NCBI RefSeq assembly: GCF_945859705.1 | Contig: NC_079134.1 | Span: forward strand, 161,917,718 to 161,981,717 | DNA length: 64,000 bases | Source: Episyrphus balteatus | Lineage: Eukaryota > Arthropoda > Insecta > Diptera > Syrphidae | Direction of reading: 5' to 3' | Shown here: positions 27,601 to 35,180 of the stretch, in pieces | How the letters are laid out: each line of letters opens with the position of its first letter | How positions within the stretch are numbered: the first letter of the stretch is position 1 | Made by a program: the position numbers and the translations under genes | Notes under the pieces: model-generated | Told to the model about the DNA's origin: nothing | What the model saw: the letters and a program-made list of their open reading frames with translations, nothing else | Database searches by the model: none

Positions 27601-30600
27601 GTTCATACAACGATCTTGAGTGAAATTTTTTTATCTCATTGCTATTTTTCATTTCATATATTTTCATAAATACATATGTAATTTTAATAGTTTTCATAAG
27701 GGTACCATTTTTTCATTATTTTTTTGAACTTACTATCCGTCGATTAATGCATAATGTTTTAATTCTTCGACCATACATAAAATAATGCACACACAGTAGT
27801 CTGTTTTGACTTTCTCATTAAAAAAATCATAACTCTAACGGATAAGGCACTGTGCTATAACTAGTAAGCTGTGTGTAAATAAAAAAAAAAATAAGAATAG
27901 GGTATTTCATAATGGTTTATTGAAAATTTAATTTTTATTTATTATCAACTCGTAGAGTAAAGCACATTGTTTTAATTTTCTTTTTGTTTAAAAAAAGACA
28001 CACATAAAACAGTGGCAAAAAATGAAAAAAAATTTGAAAAATTAACTTTTAATCTCAAACAAAAATTGTTGAAACTGGTATTATCTTTTTAAAAGTATTA
28101 TGATATATTATGTTTTTTGTTTTTAATTTTTAATAGTTTTAGTGATTTGTATTTATTATTTTATAATAAATTGGAACTACCATAGACTACAGTAAAAAGG
28201 ATGTTAGACAAAAACTATTTTAGTCTAAAAAATAACAACTATTTTCATATTAACGTGACCAATTTAAGAACAATGTGAAATAAATGTTCAAACCGTATTC
28301 TGTGTTTCTTTCTTAAAACTTTTATTTTCTTATTCATTTCTGAAACTACTACAAGTATATTTTTGGAAATATTAAAAAAGGTATTTCATAAGAAAATTTC
28401 GCCTCGAAAAAGTTGAAAAAAAGTGAAAACGTTTCTATTTCAACACTTCCTAAGAGAAATGTCTTTTTAAGCTATATTCATATTAGCTGTGCTTTATTTT
28501 CCTCGTGATCCGGGTCAGATCATTGTTTTTATTAGCTTTACAACAAAAGCAGGATTTTGTTTTGTTATTGTTTCGCAAATAAATAAATGATAGGATCCGG
28601 ATCACGAGGAAAATAAAACACAGCAGCTATTATTGAAAACCAAAAGCTTCTATTATTAAGTCTGGTTGCTGAGTTATTACAATCGAAAAATTTTTTTTTC
28701 TTTATTCAGACATTGGATGAAATATATTCACAGGAATTTAGTAAGAACCACCCTACTTCAAAATCACCTCTTTTGTTTCCCACCCGTGAAAATTATTTAA
28801 GTTGAATATTTTTCCCACCGCCCGTGACCATGGAATGCTTTAATTCAAACTTTTCCTGCCAATTCTGTAATTTTTAAAAACAATACGTATTAATAACTCA
28901 AATTTTCTCTTTTTGATCTTGTTTTTTAATATAGACCACGAAATGGTTTCGATAAAAAATCCCTCGAACAATTGGAATCACTATTTCGGCGAACAGTCGG
29001 AAATGAAAAAGAAATTAGTCGAGCTGAATTCAAAAAAATTGTAACATCCAAAAATGTAAGTTTTAAAACTACGAGTATATAACCAAATCCACCTAGAATC
29101 AATATTATTTTTCTTTCTCAGCCATTTTTTACAGATCGTGTATTTCAAATATTCGATAAAGATAGTTCTGGATCAATATCTCTCCAAGAATTTATAGATG
29201 CAATTCATCAATTTTCTGGTCAATCAGCCGATGATAAGATACGATTTCTTTTTAAAGTTTACGATATTGATGGTAACTATCACAACTTATTATTTATTTA
29301 AAAGACCATTTATGACTTTAATGCTCTTTAAGGTGATGGTTTAATCCAACACAAAGAACTTCACGATGTGATACGTGCTTGCATGGAAGAAAATGGAATG
29401 CGATTTTCTGAAGATCAAGTAAGTTTTTCCCTAATCTCGTAAACCCTCTTCAAAAAGAATATTTCAAAAACAATATTTTTTTTTAGATAGAAGACCTCAC
29501 CACAGCTATGTTCGAAGATGCTGATCCATACAATCGAGGGACCATAACCTACGAAGCATTGAAAAACCAACTTCACAAACATGGCGGCCTACTTGAAAAC
29601 TTGAGTATAACGTAAAAAGATTACTTCAAATGCAAAGGACATTGAAAAAACATTTCTTTTTTTTTCTTTTTCGTTATTAGAATCGATCGATGGCTTGTGC
29701 CGATACAAGAAAAGCCTAAGCCCAAGGCTAACAAACGATGTGTATCAATACCTCACCAGTTTACCGGGGCATATGTTCGAAACAATCAAGTCTTTGTGTC
29801 ATACTTATTTGTATACATTGCCATCAATGTAGGTCTATTTGTGTCGAGAGCAATCCAGTATCGGAATAGTAATTTTTACACCATACTAGCAAGAGCCTGT
29901 GGTGAGTTAGTGGACAGCTGTTGTCAATAATGAATTTAAGATCGATTTCTCTATTATGTTTAGGACAGTGCCTCAACTTTAACTGTGCCTGGGTTTTAGT
30001 TCTGATGTTAAGACATTCTTTAACTTATTTACGATCACGAGGATTCAGTTCATACTTACCACTTGACAATCATATTTACCTCCATAAATTGACAGGTATG
30101 GTGATTTCCGGATTGAGTGTCATTCATACCGTTATGCATTTGATAAATTTCTCAACTGTCGTGGTGAATCATCCAAGACTAAATGGTTGTGACTATTCAT
30201 TGGCTGAATGGCTCTTTACAAGTCGACCTGGTCTTTTTGGATTGATCAAAGGCTGGGCTAATCCAACAGGTTGTGCGTTAATTGTGATTTTGATGATTAT
30301 GTTTGTGTGTTCACAACCATTTGTGAGACGAAAGGGAAGCTTTGAAGTCTTTTACTGGACACATTTACTTTATGTTCCTTTTTGGATTCTAACCATTTTT
30401 CATGGCCCGAATTTCTGGAAATGGTTTATATTACCAGGATTGGTTTATGCGGTCGAAAGGATCTTAAGATTTGTTTGGATGAAATCGGAACATGGAAAAA
30501 CTTACATCAGCTCTGGTTTACTACTCCCCTCGAAGGTAGTTCATTTAGTTATAAAACGTCCCTATAACTTCAACTTTAGACCTGGAGATTATATCTTCGT

Positions 30601-33600
30601 GAATATTCCATCAATAGCAAACTACGAATGGCATCCTTTTACAATAAGTAGTGCTCCTGAACAAGAAGATTATATGTGGTTACATATCAGAGGTGTTGGC
30701 GAATGGACAAATCGACTGTCAGATTATTTTGAAAAAGAACAAGAAAAACTGCATAATGGGGAAATAAATCCACATATTCCTCAAAATACCACAGATCCAG
30801 CAAGTAATGGTGATACAAATGGCAAATCATCAACAACACCTCAGACAGATTTTCTTGCTAAAATGTATCAAAATGGTTCGGAGCCTAGAAGACCACCAAG
30901 ACAAAATCAGGGAATGTCAAAATTAGCTATTGAAAATAATAATACCAAAGCTGATGATTCAGGAAATAAGACGATTAAAAATATTAAAGAAACTTTGCAG
31001 AGAACATTTTCGAAAAAAGAAACTAGCACATCGAAAGATTCAGGAATCTCAAATGATGGTTTTGTTTCAGATGAAGGAAATATGGAACCCATGCCTTTAC
31101 CTAGGCGCAAAGTTACACCTGACAAGAGATTACAGAAATTGATTAATAAAGTTCCATTGGAAAAGAGTCTTTCAATGCCGGATATGGAGGGAAAGTTCAA
31201 GAAGAGAGAACGGATAAGAGCGTAAGTATTACAAATGAAAATGAAGGCTAAAATCAATATATTCTAAGAATTTGACAGTGAGTATAACAGATATATTTAG
31301 AACTGTCAGTGCTGACCTATAGGGAAGGTCATTCTTTCAGTTACTATTTTAAGACACTTCCGTAATTGTTAAAGATACACAAACCGCGTTGAGTATTTGG
31401 TGGTCGTTAGGAAAACTCGTATAACTATTATAAACTGGTATGCCAAAACAATAAGATGGAACAAAAATTATATGAAATTAACCAATGCGATACATTTTTT
31501 TGTACAAAAGTTTAAATTTTGGCGCTTTCTTGCACTGTTTTTTAACTGTTATAAATTGCCATAACTGCTAAAAAAGCAGGCTTGCTCCGATTTCAACTAA
31601 ATTATAACAGTTATAACAGTGTTTCAAAAATAAAAACAGGTTTGCGAAATTAAATAGACAGTACCAAAATTTAACTGTTATACAGCCATCTTTGATTTGA
31701 TAAAATTTCGTAAGCGAAAGTCGGAAAGTGTTAAAAAATGGAATGGGAAAAGCTGAACAAATTTAATGTGGTCCCATAGGCGCAGGTCACCCTTTAGACA
31801 ACCGTAGTTATTGGTCAAACTCCATATTTATAACAGTTGTAACAGTTAGAATAGCTATAATAAATCTCCAGTTTTTAAAGTATATTGAATGATCTTGAGG
31901 CATGGTTCAGTAGTGGCGTATTACACACTATAAAATCTTAACTCTCATACACGCAATTAAATATGACTTCAAAATAACCCGATATATGCCAATAATGCGG
32001 CGTTGTGTGATTTTAGTATTGCTTATATGGCCCCATATGGACAGGCCACCTGTATACGCCTTTAGGCACTCGTAGTTATTAGTCAAACTATAAATTTATA
32101 ACAGTTTTAAAAGTTTTTTTTTATTAAACGCATGAAATTTTCAATGCACATAGCATGCCTTTAAGATTTTCACATGATAAAGTACGCACTTACAGATCTT
32201 AAGGTCCAGTAAGGGCGTATAACACAATATGAAATACAACCGTTATAAACACACCTAAAGATTGTTCGCTTGTCCCAGGAAGTTTTAAAAAAGACCCAAC
32301 TCGAGACAAGTCAACAGTGCGTATTACGGCTTAAAAATGGTTTTCCTAAGACCCGGGTCTTTTATACTTGAATACTTCCTTCAAGCTGCGTGAAGTGTGT
32401 TGACAATTTTTTAAATTGAATAAAGTAAAACTTTTATAACTGTTATACATTGGCAATTTACTAGAACATTTCTTTAAAAAAAAAAAAACTGTTCTCCAAT
32501 TTTGATAACATATTTTTTGTACTTAAGGCTTCGAGAATACACTAGGTCCGAATCTGAAAAGTCATTTGACCAAGCCAAGATCAGAAGAGCTCGTCTTCAA
32601 ACACTTGGATTAGCATATTTGAGTCCGCAAAACAAATCACTGGCTCAAAGTTTCCGCTACATGCGACATAAACCTACAATCATTGCTTTCAAAACTCCTA
32701 GCCTCGAGAATTGTGAACCAAGACCGTCTTCAAATTCTATGAGTGAGTCTTAATTGTCATATGCTTCGTTCCATTTTTATTTTATCAAAAATATTTTTTA
32801 GTTGTATCACCTGGAATGTACAGTCAACGTGAAGCCGAAGAAGGACAAATTGTAAAACGAAGTTCATGTAAGTCAAATTCTTTTAAAACAAATCTATATT
32901 CAGATAAGCTCTTTTTCTACTTGAAAATAGCTCCATCTTCATCCAATTCTCCGCCCACCAACACACAGGGTGTTAATTATCCTGTGGGAAAACCACTTGA
33001 GGTATCTTTTAAACTGTTATATTTTAGTTATAAGAAATTAATTGTTATATTTTTTCATTTATTTGGGGTCTTGCTTTGTAAATAGAAGATATTTTTTCTT
33101 CACTGCCAAAACCCTTAAAATGTCCTTAACGAAATTTTTCAGAAAAAAGAAATAATAATAATAACAAAATTTTGGTTCAAAATTTATTAATTTCTCCAAA
33201 AGGAATCTACTAAAACAAGTTGTTTGTACAGGCCGTCATTCCTTAGATCATCGCATAAAGCTAAAAGCAGAAGTTCGGCTACAAATACAAGTAGTACAAC
33301 TACTAATTCTGGTAGTAAGGTTACACTTGAAGTTGGCGTTTTAGAGGTTTGGGTCTTTTATCATCATTTTTTTTTTTTTTGTGTATAAAGTTTCTTACCT
33401 TATAAATACCCTTTTTAGAAATGTATATTAGCTATCTAAACAGTTTGATTATAGATATTCATTATTCGGAGTCAAATAAGTTGAATCTTTTAACTGGCGC
33501 CCAACGTGAGATTTATATTGAAATATTTAATTTTCGCTTCGGTGTTGTAAAAATTAAATTGAAAGTTTTAAAAAATAATTTAAGTCCTTTTTTGATTAAA

Positions 33601-34590
33601 TATTTTAAGATCAAACTGTTTATCTATCATAATTATGCTTCAAGTCAGCTTTTTTAAATATTTTAATACATTTTGTATGGTTTTTCATTCATTCTTATTC
33701 ACATCAAAACCTACAACCACCATTTAGATTTACATAGATGGACCATATGGTGCTCCATCAAGTCATATATTTGGCGCCCAACATGCAGTCCTTATTGCCA
33801 CTGGTATTGGTGTTACTCCATTTGCATCAATTTTACAATCAATTATGCACCGTTATTGGAAAGCTAGACATTCGTGTCCACGATGTGAATACGAATGGGC
33901 AAGTGACATACCACGAACTGTAATGAATTTAAGAAAAGTTGACTTTTTCTGGATAAATCGAGATCAAAGATCATTTGAATGGTTTGTGAATTTGCTGTCA
34001 CAATTGGAAATTGAACAGGCTGAACTTGGTGGAGCAATGGAGAGGTAAGGCAGAGTAAAATAATTGTTGAATTGTTATAAATAACTAAATTTTGTTTTAT
34101 TTATTTAAAGATTCTTAGATATGCACATGTATATAACAAGTGCATTACAGAAGACAGATATGAAAGCTGTTGGTTTACAACTGGCTTTGGATCTTTTGCA
34201 CGAAAAGGTTAGTTTATTTTAAAAAGAAAAACAATTTAATAAATTAATTGTGATCAAAACCATTAAATTTGAGTGGTCTTGAGTAAAAAATACTTTGTTA
34301 TTTGAAGTTAAGTAAATCGGTCACTGTGGTGTATGTGTAACTTTTTTTTCTACCGTAAAACTAAATCAACAATTAATTTTCTTTTCTTACAGGGCAAACG
34401 TGATCTAATCACTGGTTTGAAGACTCGTACAAATGCTGGCCGTCCAAATTGGGATAAAGTATTTAAACAGCTTCAAGATCAAAAGAAAGGAAAAGTAACA
34501 GTATTTTACTGTGGACCAGCTCAATTGGCAAAAACATTACGATACAAATGCGATCAATATGAATTTGCATTTAGAAAAGAGTGTTTCTAG
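3032..34590 (+). CDS. Nox: NADPH oxidase, NOX5-type, calcium-regulated (17 coding exons)
   Basis: Membrane flavocytochrome that passes electrons from NADPH through FAD and two haems to oxygen, making superoxide; the NOX5 class is switched on by calcium binding to N-terminal EF-hands. Joined coding exons: 3032-3697, 22257-22351, 23802-23913, 23974-24071, 28935-29055, 29122-29272, 29333-29418, 29487-29611, 29681-29901, 29964-31221, 32528-32742, 32802-32867, 32931-33001, 33203-33346, 33728-34044, 34111-34207, 34393-34590; 4041 bases, 1346 residues, all phases agree. Seen: disordered N-terminus (1-222), EF-hands near 231, 296, 371 and 406 with a weaker one near 451, membrane segments from about 515, haem histidines at about 599 and 613 (spacing 14) and 692 and 705 (spacing 13), FAD motif HPFT near 782, NADPH-side motifs DGPYG, GTGIGVTP and CGP, and the aromatic C-terminus. 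Human NOX5 is about 765 residues; the excess is the N-terminal extension and a Ser/Thr-rich linker (about 805-1140) between FAD and NADPH domains. Start: a TAA at 2987-2989 closes the frame upstream, and ATG 3032 has a good CAAA context. Confidence 0.95.
3778..5481. repeat. 1.7-kb inverted repeat (foldback) element in Nox intron 1
   Basis: Arms 3778-4587 and 4677-5481 are reverse complements at high identity around an 89-base centre. Termini are TAGTGAGGCGGCTTA and its complement; TA directly flanks GTGAGGCGGC on both sides, consistent with a TA target duplication. Each arm also holds an internal direct repeat (3820-3915 resembles 4495-4580: tttgtgataaaag, then ttgggcc), so the element looks like a palindrome built from a smaller one. 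Confidence 0.9.
5605..6235 (+). repeat. Dispersed repeat family A, copy 2
   Basis: Shares with 12760-13165 the blocks 'aagtttaggattcg', 'gattccctag', 'aaaaacg.ctcta.cgat' and 'tttgtgtgta.t.ttac'. The 3' part (6110-6230, 'cataccaactttttttt') also recurs at 15254-15400. Possibly a non-autonomous element; class not determined. Confidence 0.75.
6975..7145 (-). repeat. Dispersed repeat family A, degenerate copy
   Basis: Reverse complement carries 'gattccctag' and 'gcgggtcccac', matching positions in copies 1-3, but the remainder is much decayed. Confidence 0.45.
7740..8848. mobile_element. Compound of two MITE-like copies around a palindrome
   Basis: Two direct copies of a ~390-430-base element (about 7755-8145 and 8402-8833), each with inverted ends AGAGCCAATTTTTCAAT / ATTGAAAAATTGGC, flank an inner palindrome. 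The outermost ends, ATTTTTATTTGTTTTAG and its complement, are themselves inverted, so the whole reads as nested palindromes. Internal words 'ttaactgactattg' and 'ctttgacaactgacacaat' recur in both copies. Confidence 0.8.
8130..8420. repeat. Perfect-looking 290-base palindrome
   Basis: Arms of about 125 bases (8130-8256 and 8294-8420) around a GC-richer loop that contains 'gctccgaaacgcgtcg'. The arms include 'caattgcacaaatattttt' and its complement. Confidence 0.85.
8849..11580. other. Nox intron 1, AT-rich, decayed repeats
   Basis: No gene seen. A short family A-like block lies at 10925-11100 ('aaaatcgttagagccg'), and a CACTGTGG terminus motif at 9007. Confidence 0.4.
11581..12660. other. 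Nox intron 1, GC-richer non-repeat island
   Basis: Lacks the repeat families found around it. It contains a 47-codon open frame from ATG 11794 (MSSSSTFEPSQTQKDEK...) without good splice sites. Could be an enhancer or an unrecognised non-coding exon; nothing decisive. Confidence 0.3.
12760..13165 (+). repeat. Dispersed repeat family A, copy 3
   Basis: Best-preserved match to 5605-5960; includes 'gattccctagagatgaaattga' in part, 'aaaaacggctctaccgat' and two 'ggtacctgtcat' words. Confidence 0.75.
13235..14510 (+). mobile_element. Family B (ACCGACTTCC) element, split by an insertion
   Basis: The 5' part 13235-13325 and 3' part 14422-14510 match the uninterrupted copy at 50933-51136 (reverse strand). 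The normal 3' end GGAAGTCGGT is missing here; the match stops at 'ccataaaacc'. Confidence 0.8.
13326..14421. mobile_element. 1.1-kb element inserted into family B
   Basis: Ends are exact inverted repeats, ACACTGGTCTGCAA and TTGCAGACCAGTGT. No protein recognised. Its 3' portion ('cggaatcagcat', 'ttagaaaagtata') resembles the right part of the foldback region at 43892-43977. Confidence 0.85.
14602..15249. mobile_element. 650-base element with 40-base inverted ends and AATA duplication
   Basis: Begins AAGCCTGAACTACATC and ends with its complement; the ends match over about 40 bases. AATA flanks it on both sides (14598-14601, 15250-15253). No coding region seen. Confidence 0.88.
14784..14966. 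mobile_element. Pogo/Tigger-like 183-base MITE
   Basis: Starts CAGTC and ends GACTG, directly flanked by TA on both sides, with inverted subterminal blocks (tctaagtcgaa / cgacttatag). Nested inside the 14602-15249 element. Assignment to the pogo group rests on CAG-type ends and TA duplication only. Confidence 0.7.
15254..17300. other. Nox intron 1, partial repeat then apparently unique sequence
   Basis: 15254-15400 is the 3' part of family A. 15490-15520 has a reversed CACTGTGG terminus. 16100-17050 shows no repeat match inside the window and no coding region. Confidence 0.4.
17431..17769 (+). pseudogene. hAT transposase fragment, middle part
   Basis: Open frame with ILAEILDIGFKHKRIV-like text that fits the central part of ZMYM1/TTF-type hAT transposases, followed by frame breaks. 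Residual; no start or zinc finger region remains. Confidence 0.5.
17931..18412. mobile_element. Possible further element inside the hAT
   Basis: AGATTTCCTTAT at 17931 and its complement at about 18401 bracket the family B copy, with related 'atttccttat' words inside. Could be an insertion that itself received family B. Confidence 0.4.
18000..18181 (+). mobile_element. Family B element nested in the hAT
   Basis: Runs from ACCGACTTCC to GGAAGTCGGT and matches 50933-51136 with a deletion in the middle. Confidence 0.85.
18498..18677 (+). pseudogene. hAT transposase fragment, C-terminal dimerisation region
   Basis: YFLLKILATLLVSTSTTERT, then FSNLKRIKT, the hallmark C-terminal hAT dimerisation block. 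The catalytic region upstream is deleted or replaced by insertions. Confidence 0.85.
18745..20420. other. Nox intron 1, AT-rich
   Basis: A CACTGTGG terminus motif lies at 19182. Short open frames at 19450-19750 have no recognisable family. No gene seen. Confidence 0.4.
20426..20800 (+). repeat. Two-unit tandem repeat, about 190 bases each
   Basis: Units 20426-20616 and 20617-20800 share aaaaaaagcaaaaaa, 'ttctcacg', 'acaacctata', 'tgaaagcttatt' and 'agttagaattttt' in the same order; diverged. Confidence 0.75.
20801..22256. other. End of Nox intron 1
   Basis: No repeat family or gene recognised; a block of 'cgatgaaaatcggttaaaaa'-type words near 21190 suggests an old element. The acceptor of exon 2 closes it. 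Confidence 0.35.
22257..22351 (+). CDS. Nox: Nox exon 2: first EF-hand
   Basis: Acceptor tttcag, donor AAC|gtaagt, enters phase 0 and leaves 2 bases. It reads EFQQKLFHLFDIDGQGFL, an EF-hand with a D-x-D-G-Q-G loop. It follows an 18.6-kb intron. Confidence 0.93.
22352..23801. other. Nox intron 2, largely unique
   Basis: GC-richer than most introns here; a 17-base dyad AACTAGAT-a-ATCTAGTT lies at about 22977-22993. Open frames at 23241-23633 look like chance. Confidence 0.4.
23802..23913 (+). CDS. Nox: Nox exon 3
   Basis: Acceptor tttag, donor GGG|gtaggc; the one starting base completes a Thr codon and the exon ends phase 0. It encodes the helix linking EF-hands 1 and 2 (VAYVICGESKITFNNFEE). 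Confidence 0.92.
23974..24071 (+). CDS. Nox: Nox exon 4: second EF-hand
   Basis: Acceptor ttttcag, donor AAG|gtaagt, phase 0 in and 2 bases out. The loop reads DVDGTNLVS; it has Asn where position 6 usually has Gly and Val-Ser at the end, so it may bind calcium weakly. Confidence 0.92.
25160..25200. mobile_element. Solitary hAT-like terminus
   Basis: CAGGGGCGAACGCAGGGGGG followed by a G-rich then C-rich fold, typical of hAT ends, but no matching opposite end was found in the intron. Confidence 0.4.
25219..25265. repeat. Perfect 17-base-pair hairpin
   Basis: CTATAAAGCTTTACAGG, 13-base loop, then its exact complement. Confidence 0.85.
28494..28628. mobile_element. 135-base MITE in Nox intron 4
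   Basis: Ends AGCTG...TTTATTTTCCTCGTGATC and the complement, about 28 bases with one small indel; ATT on both sides. Confidence 0.8.
28935..29055 (+). CDS. Nox: Nox exon 5
   Basis: Acceptor atatag, donor AAT|gtaagt; first base completes an Arg codon, exit phase 0. Encodes the linker helix between the N-terminal and C-terminal EF-hand lobes (LESLFRRTVGNEKEISRAEF). It follows a 4.9-kb intron. Confidence 0.92.
29122..29272 (+). CDS. Nox: Nox exon 6: third EF-hand and start of fourth
   Basis: Acceptor ttctcag, donor ATG|gtaact. Reads VFQIFDKDSSGSISLQEF, a canonical EF-hand, then LFKVYDIDG, cut by the intron one base into the Gly codon. Confidence 0.94.
29333..29418 (+). CDS. Nox: Nox exon 7: fourth EF-hand
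   Basis: Acceptor tttaag, donor CAA|gtaagt. Completes DIDGDGLIQHKEL, the best calcium loop in the protein. Exit phase 0. Confidence 0.93.
29487..29611 (+). CDS. Nox: Nox exon 8: end of EF-hand module
   Basis: Acceptor tttttag, donor AAC|gtaaaa, phase 0 in, 2 bases out. MFEDADPYNRGTITYEAL is an EF-hand-like unit, then QLHKHGGLLENL, which matches the join to the oxidase domain. Confidence 0.92.
29681..29901 (+). CDS. Nox: Nox exon 9: first transmembrane segment
   Basis: Acceptor ttattag, donor GTG|gtgagt. Encodes DRWLVP, a basic Pro/Lys stretch and a hydrophobic helix VSYLFVYIAINVGLFVSRA. One base of the Gly codon is left for exon 10. Confidence 0.93.
29964..31221 (+). CDS. Nox: Nox exon 10: haem core, FAD site and linker
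   Basis: 1258 bases; acceptor gtttag, donor AGAGC|gtaagt. Contains transmembrane segments 2-6, the four haem-ligand histidines in two pairs spaced 14 and 13, and the FAD motif WHPFTISSAPEQ. The last ~170 residues are a low-complexity Ser/Thr/Lys linker not present in human NOX2, ending in basic stretches (KKRERIRA). Confidence 0.95.
31222..32527. repeat. Nox intron 10, internally repeated
   Basis: Full of 'ttataacagtt' words. A ~80-base block occurs twice (31771-31850 and 32029-32112: 'cgtagttattggtcaaact' / 'cgtagttattagtcaaact'), about 260 bases apart. Confidence 0.6.
32528..32742 (+). CDS. Nox: Nox exon 11: linker
   Basis: Acceptor cttaag, donor GA|gtgagt. Encodes LREYTRSESEKSF and a basic region, part of the insertion between FAD- and NADPH-binding lobes. 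Frame agrees with exon 10 (2 bases) and exon 12 (1 base). Confidence 0.9.
32802..32867 (+). CDS. Nox: Nox exon 12: linker
   Basis: Acceptor ttttag, donor CAT|gtaagt. 66 bases encoding VSPGMYSQREAEEGQIVKRSS. Confidence 0.87.
32931..33001 (+). CDS. Nox: Nox exon 13: linker
   Basis: Acceptor aaatag, donor GAG|gtatct, exit phase 0. Encodes a Ser/Pro stretch ending NYPVGKPLE, where the NADPH domain resumes in relatives. Confidence 0.85.
33203..33346 (+). CDS. Nox: Nox exon 14: Ser/Thr-rich segment, possible cassette exon
   Basis: 144 bases, phase 0 at both ends. The acceptor is ccaaaag at 33202; the more obvious tacag at 33231 would run straight into a stop. Reads ESTKTSCLYRPSFLRSSHK, then a Ser/Thr run and TLEVGVLE. 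The donor is gtttgg at 33347, but gttaca at 33320 keeps the same frame. Because both ends are phase 0 the exon could be skipped without a frameshift. Confidence 0.72.
33728..34044 (+). CDS. Nox: Nox exon 15: NADPH-binding domain
   Basis: Acceptor atttag, donor GAGAG|gtaagg. IYIDGPYGAPSSHIF, then GTGIGVTPFASIL, the ribose/pyrophosphate-binding motifs, and VDFFWINRDQRSFEWF. A CPRC pair sits in the loop after these motifs. Confidence 0.95.
34111..34207 (+). CDS. Nox: Nox exon 16
   Basis: Acceptor ttaaag, donor AAG|gttagt; one base in, phase 0 out. Reads FLDMHMYITSALQKTDMKA, the usual segment between the NADPH motifs. Confidence 0.94.
34393..34590 (+). CDS. Nox: Nox exon 17: C-terminus and stop
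   Basis: Acceptor cttacag. Reads KTRTNAGRPNWDKVF, then VFYCGPAQLAKTLR and the terminal aromatic FAFRKECF, both standard for the NOX NADPH lobe; TAG at 34588-34590. Confidence 0.95.
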   Translation, partial: GKRDLITGLKTRTNAGRPNWDKVFKQLQDQKKGKVTVFYCGPAQLAKTLRYKCDQYEFAFRKECF

Positions 34591-34876
34591 TTTTTTTTTT
34601 TTTTTATTTTATATGCAAAATTGTTGTAATTTATTTGAATTTATTTTATTTTTTTGTTATCAAAGTATTTTTAGTACTTAATAATTTATAAATTTCATGG
34701 TAAAGGGATATTATGTTTTGTATCTATAAAATGTTATGTTTTTATTTTTCAAATGATATTTTATTGAAATGTTATTTTGTTTTAATAATGAATTTATTTT
34801 AATATGTTTACTTTTTTTTTAATTTATATACAATTTTTATATAATATCATTTTAATTGAAGATTTGTGTAAATAAT

Positions 34877-34882
34877 AATAAA
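34877..34882 (+). terminator. Candidate poly(A) signal for Nox
   Basis: AATAAA about 290 bases past the Nox stop, in a T-rich 3' flank. Confidence 0.5.
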
Positions 34883-35091
34883 GAATATAATTTTGTATCT
34901 CGAACAAAATTTGGTTTGATTACAACTCAAGTTGAAAAATTGAAAGAATTTTGGGTACGTCTTTTAAAAGAAATTAATAGGCACTTACAACACCAAAAAT
35001 TTTTAATCCAAAAATGTGATTTTCGAAAATTCACAAATGCTATTTTTATAGGCTATGGATTTTATCTTTAAAAAAAGCAATAAGGAACGTT

Positions 35092-35180
35092 CAATTTTTT
35101 TATTGCAAGAATCGTTCAATGGGTTATAAAAGAAGATAAGACCGCGGTCAGCTAATAAATGAGGGATTGGAAATTGAAGA
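35092..35180 (+). repeat. Family D terminus, solitary copy
   Basis: 'attgcaagaatcgttcaatg' and 'ggttataaaagaagataag' match the ends of the 41825-44507 element. Confidence 0.7.

Larger units (their letters stand above)
24072..28934. other. Nox intron 4, 4.9 kb
   Basis: Contains a hAT-like end at 25160, a perfect hairpin at 25219, a CAGTCCTAT-type terminus at about 25730 and a 135-base MITE at 28494. 26150-27000 is GC-richer and shows no repeats. Confidence 0.5.

Noticed and set aside
33231..33260. tacag acceptor for Nox exon 14
   Set aside because: In the phase set by exon 13 it gives a stop within five codons, whereas the upstream aaaag acceptor keeps the frame and reads through.
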